Shown in pieces: positions 33,001 to 41,348 of a DNA stretch of 54,838 nucleotides. Position 1 is the first letter of the stretch. Every line of letters begins with the position of its first letter. This DNA is from Symbiodinium natans. Its lineage: Eukaryota; Sar; Dinophyceae; Suessiales; Symbiodiniaceae. The notes beneath the pieces were generated by a model that saw only the letters and a program-made list of their open reading frames with translations, was not told the origin of the DNA and ran no database searches. Location: assembly GCA_905221605.1 (NCBI GenBank), contig CAJNDS010002147.1, forward strand, positions 519,141-573,978, given 5' to 3'. The translations under genes were made by a program, and so were the position numbers.

Positions 33001-35356
33001 TCCTTTTGGACACAGGACTGCACGCCAAACCCCAAGCATTGTGGCGGGGACGGCGGCTGCTCTGGGGCCACTGCTTCTTGGCTTTAGGCTTTAGGCTTTC
33101 GGGTTCAGGGTTCAGGGTTTAGGGTTCAGGGTTTAGGGTTTAGGCTCAGACTTGAAGGTTGTATCTGGGGGGTTCCACCTTGGACCCTTAAGGTTGTGCG
33201 CTTAGGTGTTGGGGACTCTGTTTAAAGATCCTTCAGGTAGTATGAGAGAATAATATAGGGGTACAACCTTAGGGGGTACGAGTCTGAATCCCTTGATTGT
33301 AGGGTTTAGCGCTCGTGAGAGCTAGAGGGCTCAGGGTTCCCCAAACCCTAAACTTAGACCTGGTTGCAACAAGGGGTGTCGGGTGTAGGGCCGAGGGTTT
33401 GAGGGTTTGGGGTGCCCAGACGAACTTGAAGCCCACATAGACCCCCTCATGGTGTTTTTTGGACCTTGGAAATTCGTGGACGGTTGTCTTGCCTGTCCTG
33501 TGCATTCTCCCCTAAACCCTAAACCCTAAACCCTAAACCCTACACCCTACACCCGAAACCCTAAACCCTAAACCCCAGAAGACGGCCAGCATAAGGCCGA
33601 ACTTGCCTTTCAGTACGTACACGACCACGGAATTGCCGCAGAGGACTCCCTTGCAGGGACTTTAGGGTAGAGGGTTTAGGGTTTAGGGTTCAGGGTTTAG
33701 GGTTGGTTCATGGGTACTTGTAAGTAGGGTAAAAAGTAGGGCAACTAACGATAGACATACCTATACTTGGTGATGTCCATGTTTACTGCGCCTGCAACCC
33801 TACTTCTATGTATCAATGGACCTCCACGTAGGAACGAACCTCTAAGTAGGGGGTGGAAGATTCCCTCATTCTTTTTAGGCGAAGAGAAAGCCTGAACCCG
33901 AAACTCCCGTCATGGACAGGACGACTACAAGGATTCGGAGGTGAGTGGCAAGTGTAGGCGCGTGTAGACCCCCAAGCAGTCAGATTCCCTGATGCTAAGG
34001 GCCCCAACAAGTGACCCCTTATTTCGGAAAAAATAAACCCTAAACCCTAAGCCCCCGAAAACATCCAATATGCCTTAGAGGGTTTTCCAGGGACAGCCTG
34101 CCCTAAACCCTAAACCCTAAACCCTAAACCCTAAACCCTACAGCTTCACCAGGCAGCCCACGTCCCTTCTGAACACGAGAGGCTTCGTGAAGCTGCCGGA
34201 GACCACCGTGGGGGGTTTAGGGTTTAGGGTTTAGGGTTTAGGGTTTAGGGTTTTAGGGTTTTAGGGTTCTTGACGTTTCGAATGCCTGAGAGAGAGAGAG
34301 GGTTTTAGGGTTTAGGGTTTTAGGGTTTAGGGTTTTTGGGTTTTTGGGTTTAGTGTTTAGGGTTTAGTGTTAAGGGTTTCGGTTTTAGGGTACCCAAAAG
34401 CCTCCTAAACCGTTCATGTTGCGGTGGGTATGGAGTTCATGAAGTCCCCAACCGAAGGTTCAATAGTTTGCCATGGACATCGAATAAGGGAACTTGGTTT
34501 AGGGTTTAGGGTTTAGGGTTCGGGGTTGCATCTTAGGGTAGGCTTGAGGCTTGCATGCCGGCTTCAGGGTCCTGCGTGTGTTAGCGCAACAGTCAAAATT
34601 TGGGTTTGATCGAGGAGAGCTGTGTCTCTTTCCGGGTTGTTGCTTGTCTTCTACATCTGTATACCTTTTAGTAATAGATAAACGCAGATAAAGCCACGGG
34701 AGCTCGCGTGTTGTAAAGGAGAACCAGCTACTGCCTCTCCTCACCACATTGTCGGAGAAGGGTCCCGCGGTTGTCTCCGTGGACGCAGAGGCATGGACCA
34801 TGTATCTTGGTAGCTGAGTAGTACCCTTTTTCCCTTTTTGGGTAATGGGTTCCGTTATAATAGTACTTATCACCAAAAAGGGTACCCTTCTTGCAATATG
34901 GCTACTGGGCTAGCAAGGTATGACAGCGGAATCTTCAATGGCTGCCAGCAGGATGCGACCATCAATCACGCAGTCCTTCTTGTTGGCTATGGCCAGACGC
35001 CGTCGCTTGGCCGCCCTTGCTAGGATGATGTGCCCTCATGCTGCCAGCTGTTTTCATGAACAGCACCAGCTTCATGTTAAACCCTAAGCCCTAAACCATA
35101 AAACCCTAAAACCCTGCAGCTAAGGAAGGGGGAGAAGTATTGGCTCATTCGAAATTCCTGGGGTGCCGACTGGGGTGAAGGAGGCTACTTGCGCCTCCTA
35201 CGACATGACGGGGATGAGGCGAATGGAGGGCACAATGGCTACTGCGGCACGGACTACGATCCCAAGGTCGGAGTGGGATGTCGTGGTGGCCCATCCTCCC
35301 TGCCCGTGTGCGGCATGTGCGGAATCCTCTCAGATTCCAGCTATCCGAAGCTTTAG
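28340..35356 (+). CDS. Secreted papain-family (C1A) cysteine protease, about 14 exons
   Basis: Proposed exons: 28340-28485, 28597-28744, 28880-28968, 29289-29418, 31027-31090, 31638-31733, 31990-32063, 33016-33072, 33596-33652, 33920-33940 (tentative), 34144-34198, 34719-34801, 34918 to about 35005, and about 35120-35356, giving roughly 440 residues. The signal peptide is [20 protein letters not shown]. The I29 inhibitor propeptide includes [26 protein letters not shown] and [14 protein letters not shown]. The mature part has [26 protein letters not shown] (oxyanion Gln and catalytic Cys), [54 protein letters not shown] (catalytic His) and [20 protein letters not shown] (catalytic Asn), then a cysteine-rich tail. 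Such enzymes cleave proteins in lysosome-like vacuoles or outside the cell after propeptide removal. Junctions use GT, GC and GA donors. Exons 9-11 and the end of exon 13 are the least certain. Confidence 0.9.
28486..28592 (+). mobile_element. Introner family A, copy 5 (protease intron 1; TCTT duplication)
   Basis: 107 bases from CTTGGTAGCCCAGTG to CTGGGCTACCAAG, with TCTT at 28482-28485 and 28593-28596. Removing the element and one TCTT joins ELNSYF to [10 protein letters not shown] in frame and leads straight into the propeptide. The best splice reading is TC-AG; no GT, GC or GA donor is available within the duplication. Confidence 0.93.
28749..28879 (+). mobile_element. Introner family A, copy 6 (protease intron 2; GAAC duplication), with a telomeric array
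   Basis: It starts CTTAGTAGCTGAG and ends AACTAAG, between GAAC at 28745-28748 and 28880-28883. Removal joins EHYH to ERLAFFAK across the propeptide helix. The right arm holds a CCCTAAA array (28814-28872) bordered on both sides by AACTAAG, as if the array had inserted and copied the element end. Confidence 0.92.
29972..30118. repeat. TA/CA/TG microsatellite
   Basis: About 145 bases of alternating purine and pyrimidine: TGTATATA, then long (TA)n, (CA)n and (TA)n, ending TACATATGTACACATG. Both strands give long frames of IYIYIY or CVCVYI, which are artefacts. Confidence 0.95.
30689..30828 (+). mobile_element. Family B palindrome, near-perfect hairpin
   Basis: CTTGGAGGTTCATGGTACTT pairs with AAGTACCATGAACCTCCAG. 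Inside, TTATCCAATTATAGCTGTACT pairs with AGTACAGTTCTAATTGGTTAA. It is the most symmetrical family B copy, in protease intron 4. Confidence 0.85.
32064..33015 (+). other. Protease intron 7
   Basis: Intron between TTG|GACTCTC and CACAG|GACTGC (GA-AG, with GGACT at both ends). It includes a family A left end (CTTGGTAGCTTAGTG at 32565). A 98-codon frame (32260-32556) and a 105-codon frame (32617-32934) lie inside but have no link to the protease and run into NPKP-type repeat, so I leave them uncalled. Confidence 0.55.
33704..33830 (+). mobile_element. Family B element, decayed
   Basis: Left arm GGTTCATGGGTACTTGTAAG and right arm TATCAATGGACCTCC, in a protease intron directly after a TTTAGGG array. 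Confidence 0.65.
34806..34917 (+). mobile_element. Introner family A, copy 7 (protease; GTAT duplication, GT-AG)
   Basis: CTTGGTAGCTGAGTAG to CTGGGCTAGCAAG, with GTAT at 34802-34805 and 34918-34921. The intron 34802-34917 has GT from the duplicated target and AG from the element end. Its removal joins DAEAWTM to YDSGIFNGC exactly before the catalytic histidine exon. This is the clearest canonical case. Confidence 0.95.
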
Positions 35357-35866
35357 GGCAGTTTAAAGAAACAGCGAAATCTTTGAATCGGAGTTGCTGT
35401 TGCCAGAGGCGCCCTGAGGTGCTTGCACCCTGGGGGCGCGGTCGTTGAAGTGGCTGCTTTTTGCTGCACCGTGCGCGGCGCCTTTGCCGTCCCAAAATGG
35501 AGAGGGCCGCCAGGTTCGTGGCTTTCGGGTGCATCTAAGGGTATTTGGCAAGGGTATCTGCGTAGTCCCTTAATCTGACGTATGGGCCCTTGGGTTGTAT
35601 AGGGTATACAAGGGGAAACTACCCTAAGGGTGCAGGACGCTCCATACTACCAGCTGTCTCCCTCACAAGACTACCTCAGAATACCCCGATGCAATGAAAA
35701 TGGTTCTACACACCGCCCCAAACACCCGTTTCAAACGGGGTGCCTGCACCCTAAACCCTAAACCCTAAACCCGAAACCCGAAACCCTAAACCCTAAACCC
35801 TAAACCCTAAACCCTAAACCCTAAACCCCTAAACCCTAAACCCTAAACCCTAAACCCTAAACCCTA
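35357..35866. other. Protease 3' region with a family G element
   Basis: The 3' sequence to about 35560 is unremarkable. GGGTTGTATAGGGTATACAAGGGG (35592-35615) matches a stretch at 39749-39785. A CCCGTTTCAAACGGG hairpin is at 35727-35741. A long CCCTAAA array follows (35747-35866). Confidence 0.45.
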
Positions 35867-38044
35867 CCAGGGTGTCAAGTTCAACCTCAGGTGCGAAGCT
35901 CCGTGATCGGTGCGCGGAGCTCACTTTGCCGGATCTTCGGGGTTTGAGAGGGCTTTAGGGTTTAGGCCTGACAGGGGTTGCAAGGGTTTAGGGTTTAGGG
36001 TTTAGGGTTTAGGGTTTAGGGTTTAGGGTTTAGGCTTACAGAGGTTGTACGGGTTTAGGCCTTGCAGGAGTTGCAAGGGTTTTAACCGGCTTTCAAGAGC
36101 TGTAGGGTTTACTGGTAGGGCTTATACATGTTGCTCAACCACCATAAGCGCCCATGTACCTCATTATTGTATACTTGGGCCCCAGAGTCCTTCTTTAGGA
36201 GGTACATGAAGGCCCACGCAGTCCCTATTTAGGTACATGGGTGGTGGTCAAAATTATGATCCCTTTCGGGGTACCCTAAATATTAGGTGCCGCATTATAA
36301 TAGGGATCCAAAACGAGACCATAATTTTGACAACCACCCACATGGACCCTTAGGGTAAGATCTTTTGACGCTGTGCTGTAGGGTCTTTTTCCAGGTCAAG
36401 CCTGAAATCAACCCTCGAGCATCCGACAGCCTGGTAAAGATTGTATAGGGGTTAAGGTTCTGGGTTTAGGGTTTAGGGTTCAGGTTTTAGGTTAGGGTTT
36501 AGGGTTTAAGGTTTAGGGTTTATTTATGGTTTAGGGTTGAGGGTTTCCGGACCCCAAGCACAACCTGAGGATGGCGTGAGCTCAGTTGGCACACTCATGG
36601 CTGCACGCCTGGCATCCTCGACACCGGAGGAAGCGCACGAAAGACTGTTCCTTGGTGGTTCATGGGTACTTATAAGTAGGGTTTAGGGTTTAGGGTTTAG
36701 GGTTTAGGGTTTCTGTTCCTTGGGGACCAAATGAACCCTAATTTTGGGTCATCTATATACCCCATACTACTAGACTCCCTATGAAGGTCTATGAGCCATG
36801 AACCCTTTTTGGGGTTCATTTGCCCCCCAGGGTTGGGGTTGCAGCGTGGTGCCGTGTAGCCTTCTTCAGAGGGTTCTTAAGGGAGGGGGTTCATGGGGAG
36901 TAGGTACCTAGGGAACCTGAGGGAACCTTAGGAATAGTAGGGAAACCTTGTGGTACATACCCCCCTTGAGACCCCGCCCCCCTTAAGAACCCTATAACTT
37001 CTGCTCTACTGCTGAGGCACATCACACGCACATAGAAGCGGAGATGCTAGTTGAGCCTTGTGATCCGACTGCTTGCAGGCACAATATTTGCTCAATACTT
37101 GTTTGGGGTTTACGAAAATAGGGGACCCCCAATATGGACCCCCAAATAGTAGGATCCCCTGACAACAGGGATCCCAATAAGGCACCCCCTATTCTTATCG
37201 TAAACTCTCTTTTTGTCGCTCAGCATTATTCGCGAGGCATGAAAGAAGTGTATGTTCCTGCTTTGCTCGCTGCCCAACCGATTTCGCCAAGACCTTTTTC
37301 TTGACCAAGCTGAAGGAACTGGGCCTAGGATACCCAGGGAGCGTGTATTCAAGCTCCGCATCATCTTCGAAAACAGCAAGGTGCACAACCAACCGTCGTC
37401 CCCTCATTCTGGGTTTGTTGTTAACGAAATTAGGTTCTCAGAGTAAGTGTCAGATGAGAAACTAGCCAACTAACTATTTGACCATAGTCTTCCTTTTGCA
37501 GGGGCCATTAACAGAAACTTTTGCCCCAGTTTCAAAAGTGGAGATCAAAAGGCTTGTTCGTGGTTCTGGTTGTGTGCTCAGACTTGGTGAGTCACCTGAA
37601 CCGGAACCTGAAAAAGTAAAACTCCCTGATAAGCAAGCAATGCCCGTCCCCCGCGGTCCTGTTTGCTCCTGTGGAGTCGAACGCCCCGTGCCTGTCACTG
37701 CCATCCTGTTTGCTCATGTGGTCATCTTGAGTCGAACCTGGTCGATCTCGCAGGGAGCCCCTGATGTTGGACCAGCGTCGTGGTGGCTTCGGCTTCGGCC
37801 GTTCGACCTGCTTGTGAAGAGTGTCATGGCCGTTGCGGCCAAAACGTCGCTTCAACCTATAAATGGGATTATGGTTGAGAGATGTCCAGGGTTTAGACCC
37901 TAAACCTTAACCCCTGCGAAACGGGTGGGAGAACAACTTTAATTAACCCCTAAACCCTAAGCCCCAAGCCCCGTAGTTCGAACGCTGGTAGGAGATGGCC
38001 GCCATCCTGGCTGCGTCCGCCGAGCTCCGCCGACTCCTTGAGTG
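35866..38044 (+). CDS. Exon islands, unidentified
   Basis: 35868-35955 (KLRDRCAELTLPDLRGL, ends TAG), 36395-36435 (VKPEINPRASDSL, CCAG acceptor and donor GTAAAG), 36553-36655 (SVGTLMAARLASSTPEEAHE), 37230-37382 (frame uncertain: FAKTFFLTKLKELGLG or FRQDLFLDQAEGTGPR), 37501-37890 (LTETFAPVSKVEIKRLVRGS, a long open exon after TTGCAG) and 37998-38044 (MAAILAASAELRRLLE, TGA). The 36553 piece slightly recalls the start of a poly(A)-binding-protein C-terminal domain, but the rest is absent. Probably two genes. Confidence 0.4.
36132..36351 (+). mobile_element. Nested palindromes, family H
   Basis: The inner unit 36229-36351 has arms of about 40 bases: AGGTACATGGGTGGTGGTCA and CAAAATTATGATCCC pair with GGGATC...ATAATTTTGACAACCACCCACATG. 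A smaller palindrome (CCATGTACCTC with GGAGGTACATG, 36150-36212) lies just left and shares the arm sequence. Non-coding. Confidence 0.8.
36656..36830 (+). mobile_element. Family B left arm cut by telomeric repeats, then introner family E copy 2
   Basis: GGTGGTTCATGGGTACTTAT (36656-36675) breaks into TTTAGGG. At 36719 the family E element starts (CTTGGGGACCAAATGAACCC) and runs to GGGTTCATTTGCCCCCCAG at 36830. It shares the interior GGGTCAT..ATACCC..TACTACTA with the ankyrin intron. No exact target duplication is seen here (GTTC left, GGTT right). Confidence 0.75.
37105..37206 (+). mobile_element. Family D element, copy 1
   Basis: GGGGTTTACGAAAATAGGGG pairs with CCCCCTATTCTTATCGTAAAC. The interior AAATAGTAGGATCCC is shared with copies at 42411-42494 and 48602-48685. 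It precedes a likely acceptor (GCTCAG, 37224-37229). Confidence 0.8.
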
Positions 38045-38384
38045 AGGGTTTTAGGTTTTTGTTTTTTTTTGGGGGGGCGGGGAGGGTTAGGGTTAGGGTA
38101 TAGGGTATAGGGTATAGGGTATAGGGTTTAGGGTTTAGGGTTTAGGGTGCGGTTTTTTTTGGGGGGTAGGGAACTGAGCTGTGATGAATGGGGGCTTACA
38201 AGGTTTAGGGCTTAAGGTCTGGGGTTCTTTATGCTAAACCCTTCCGCCCCCCACGTCACTGCCCAATTCAACCCTGTCCTAAACCCTAAACCCAAACCCT
38301 AAACCCTCTCAACGGGCAGAGCTGTGAACTAATTGTTAGGTTTGGTGTCATGTCGGTTTGTAGTTTTGTTGGTTTTGTGCGTCC

Positions 38385-38603
38385 GGGCCCGATGTACAAG
38401 TTGGCATCGGTCTCGAACGATAGACCTCTGGACATGAATGCTCATGTAAGAGGCTGGTCCCTAAGGACCCGTCTTTCTCCGAGTGTTTCGTGGCCTTTCT
38501 CCGAATGCTGGGACTGCTGGGCTGTAAGTGCCTGGGCGGACCCGCTGTCCAACCTACCTCGAACCGTGACCTTGAATTTTCCCTGCGGAGCGGGCGCCTG
38601 ATG
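38385..38603 (+). CDS. Terminal exon(s), unidentified
   Basis: Two overlapping readings. One is an open frame from 38350 with PMYKLASVSNDRPLDMNAH and a GTAAGA donor at 38449. The other is a frame from the acceptor ATAG (38421) reading SFSECFVAFLRMLGLLGCKC and ending TAG at 38601-38603. The second has better coding character downstream. They could be two exons in different frames. No family recognised. Confidence 0.4.
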
Positions 38604-38708
38604 TAGTGTGTTTAGTGCGGGTGGCCAAATATAACCCAAAACCGTGTCAACCCTAAACCCCTAAACTTGCCCGAAACCCTAAACCCTAAACCCGAACCCT
38701 AAACTCCT

Positions 38709-41154
38709 AAGACAAGGGCCAGAGGAGCTCGGCCGCGTCCCCGGAAAAGGCGAGGCTGCCGCGCTGCAGCCTGGACCCCTAGATGTGGGGGGGCTTCGAG
38801 ATATGCATAATGCATACATACATGTATATATACACACAAATATGAGAACATACATAGAGAAGAGAGGGTCTGTAGGGCTTAAAAGGGGTTTGGGGCTTTC
38901 TAACTGCACCATCTTTGGATTCCTGCGTGCAAAAGGGGGCTGCTTTTCGACTTTTCAGGTGCTAGCCCACAGTGCAGTAGTTAGGGTTTAGGGTTTAGGG
39001 TTTAGGGTTTAGGGTTTAGGGTTTAGGGTTTAGGGTTTAGGGTTTAGGGTTTAGGGTTTAGGGTTTAGCCGTAAAAAAAGGGTTTAGGGGTATAGTAAGG
39101 CGACATGTGCGAACATGGTCTACTTGGCAGATTCATGGGTACTGTTACGTAGGGCTTTAAGTACCCTAAATAAGACTATTGCCATGGTTACTCTACTTAC
39201 AACCCTGCATTATAAGTACCCTAAACACCCAAGCCCTAAACCCTAAGCCCTAAACCTCAAACCCTATAGGTACCCTGCCTCTAAGCGTACATAACCTCCG
39301 ATTAGCCACGACTGCAGAGAGTTACTTACTCGATGTAATGCCCGGCGGGCGGAGCAGAGTCCGCCGGGGCGGTAGGGCGGGTGTTGGGTTTGGGGTTTTG
39401 GGATTGGGGGTTTTGGGGTTTTGGGGTTTTGGGGTTTTGGGGTTTTGGGGTTTTGGGGTTTTGGGGTTTTGGGGTTTAGGGCTTAGGGCTTAGGGTTTGG
39501 GGTTTTGGGATTTTGGGGTTTGTGGAGTTTAGGGTTTGGGGTTTGGGGTTTAGGGCTTGCTGGCTTCAGGAGTCTGGTCTCAAACAAAGGGCTTAGGGTT
39601 TCGGGTTTGGTGGGGTTTAGGGTCGGCGCTGTGAAATTCCCGTCTCAGGCAGTGGCATAGCGTGGGTTTAAACAGGACTTAGGTCACGATGAAATTCTAA
39701 ATAAAGTTACATGGTCTGCTAACATGGTCCTTACCTTCTTACAAGGGTTCTTGGGTTGTATGGAGTATATGAGGGGTATATAAGGGGTCCCCTTGAAGGA
39801 CCATGTAACTACCCTAACAAAAAGGCAGCCGTTTGGGAAGTCTTCCTCGCACCTGCCCGCACCTGCCCGCACCCCGCCCGACCCCACCCCTCCAGTGCCC
39901 CCGCCCCGCCCCCGCCCCCCGGAACTGCAGACGACTCGAAGTCCGATCCGATCATTGGTCTAGAAACCCTACACAAACCCCATAAACCCTAAACAAACCC
40001 TGAGCAATCCCTAAGAACAACCCCCCCCCCCCCCCCCCCCCCACAAACCCTGAAGCCTTCCCACACCAGGTGGAAGCATAACCTGGGTCAAGGCGCCTCC
40101 GCAGATCTCCAGGCGTCCCGCCCATGTCCTCCACTTCGGGGGAGGGGGGTTTAGGGTTTAGGGTTTAGGGTTTAGGGTTTAGGGTTTAGGTTTTAGGGTT
40201 TAGGGTTTAGGGTTCCCTTACTTGGAGGTTCGTGGGTTGTTACAAGTAGGGTTCGTATGTAGAGTAGCTCTGTTTATATCCCTATTTAGTGCACTTGTAT
40301 CTTTACTTAAGACATATAAGTACCTATGAGCCTTCAAGTAGGAGGCTTTGGGTTCTTGGCTTCTGCCTGTGAACCCTAGAGCCCTAAATCTTTTAAAGCC
40401 CTAACCCTAAACCCTAAACCCTTACACCCAACTCTTAAAGCCCTAAACCCGAAACCCAACAACTCTAAACCCCCTAACCCTAAACCCTACCCAAATCTCT
40501 TAAACCCCCAATCCTAAGCCCTAAGCAGCCCCTGAACCCCTACGCAAAGCCTTTCGGGCTGAACGGCTGTTGGGTCGGGCTTCAAGGTTTAGGGGTTCGG
40601 ATTTAGGGTTTTGGGTTTAGGGTTTAGGGTCTAGGGTTTAGGGTTAGGGTTTAGGGTTTAGGGTTTAGGGTTAGGGTTTCGGGTTAGGGTTTAAGGATAG
40701 GGATTAGGATTTCGGGTTTAGGGTTCAGGGTTTAGGGTTTAGGGAGTTAGGGACCCCGAAAGCTACGGGTTCAGGGGTCTACGTAGGGTTCAAAGGGCCT
40801 GGATGCAAAAAGCAAAGAGGGCTCAACGGGCCATTCCAGTCCCTTTATGTTGCATGCATACACACACACACAGAGATTTATAAATAGATATGTATATATA
40901 TATATATCTGTATACACAAATATATACATATATATATGTGTGTGTGTGGAGAAAGTTTCCTAATTCCAAAACCCTAAACCCGAGGCTGATCAAGCTCAGA
41001 ACTCCGAAGCCAGAGGGCAGACAACCCCCTGAATCTACGACAATCATACTCCCTAAACCCTAAATCCTGGCAAAAACAACCCCAAACCTTGGGGTAGCCG
41101 CTGGCGCAGATCCCCGAAGATATGGCCGAGCGTTTGGCCAAGGCCCGAGAATGA
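38709..41154 (+). CDS. Exon islands, unidentified
   Basis: 38709-38795 (GPEELGRVPGKGEAAALQPG), 39314-39372 (CRELLTRCNARRAEQSPPG, donor GTAGGG), 39819-39963 (KAAVWEVFLAPARTC then proline-rich), 40053-40140 (RWKHNLGQGASADLQASRP), 40985-41052 (LIKLRTPKPEGRQPPES) and a terminal exon 41097-41154 (LAQIPEDMAERLAKARE, TGA). No domain recognised. Proline-rich and charged pieces suggest a disordered or linker-rich protein. Confidence 0.4.
39121..39303 (+). mobile_element. Family B element with telomeric insert
   Basis: Left arm TACTTGGCAGATTCATGGGT; central pair TAAGTACCCTAAATAAGAC and the like. A CCCTAAA-type stretch (39221-39266) interrupts before the right arm (ACATAACCTCCG). Confidence 0.65.
39388..39475. 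repeat. (TTTTGGGG)n array
   Basis: Nine or so units of TTTTGGGG, the telomere unit of spirotrich ciliates, flanked by TTTAGGG-type and TTTGGGG units. Local conversion of the heptamer by an A-to-G change plus a length change is the simplest reading. Confidence 0.9.
39743..39818 (+). repeat. Family G repeat, copy 2
   Basis: TTGGGTTGTATGGAGTATA and 'GAGGGGTATATAAGGGG' match 35588-35615. The unit ends at the 39819 exon. Function unknown. Confidence 0.5.
40221..40338 (+). mobile_element. Family B palindrome
   Basis: CTTGGAGGTTCGTGGGTTG ... CTATGAGCCTTCAAG, with the TATTTAGTGCAC centre. It directly follows a TTTAGGG array. Confidence 0.75.
40857..40950. repeat. CA-TA-TG microsatellite palindrome
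   Basis: (CA)n, (TA)n and (TG)n in inverted order: ACACACACACA at the left and TGTGTGTGTG at the right pair around TA tracts, a strong hairpin. Confidence 0.9.
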
Positions 41155-41348
41155 ATAGGGATCAAGATGAGGCGATTTGGGTTTAGATTTATAGGGCTCG
41201 TGTTTCATGTTGATGTGTATTGAAAGTTGCCCGGGTTTGTTCATGTATCTGTGTGTGTGTTTAGGTATTTAGTTTGCCGGTGCAAAATTTCTTTTGTGAA
41301 GGGCCCGACGCCCTGAAGTAAGGGCTGAAAGGTACCGGGTCCATCGAC

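Noticed and set aside
35145-35534. 129-codon minus-strand frame at the protease 3' end
   Set aside because: Antisense to the last protease exon, which carries the catalytic Asn motif on +.
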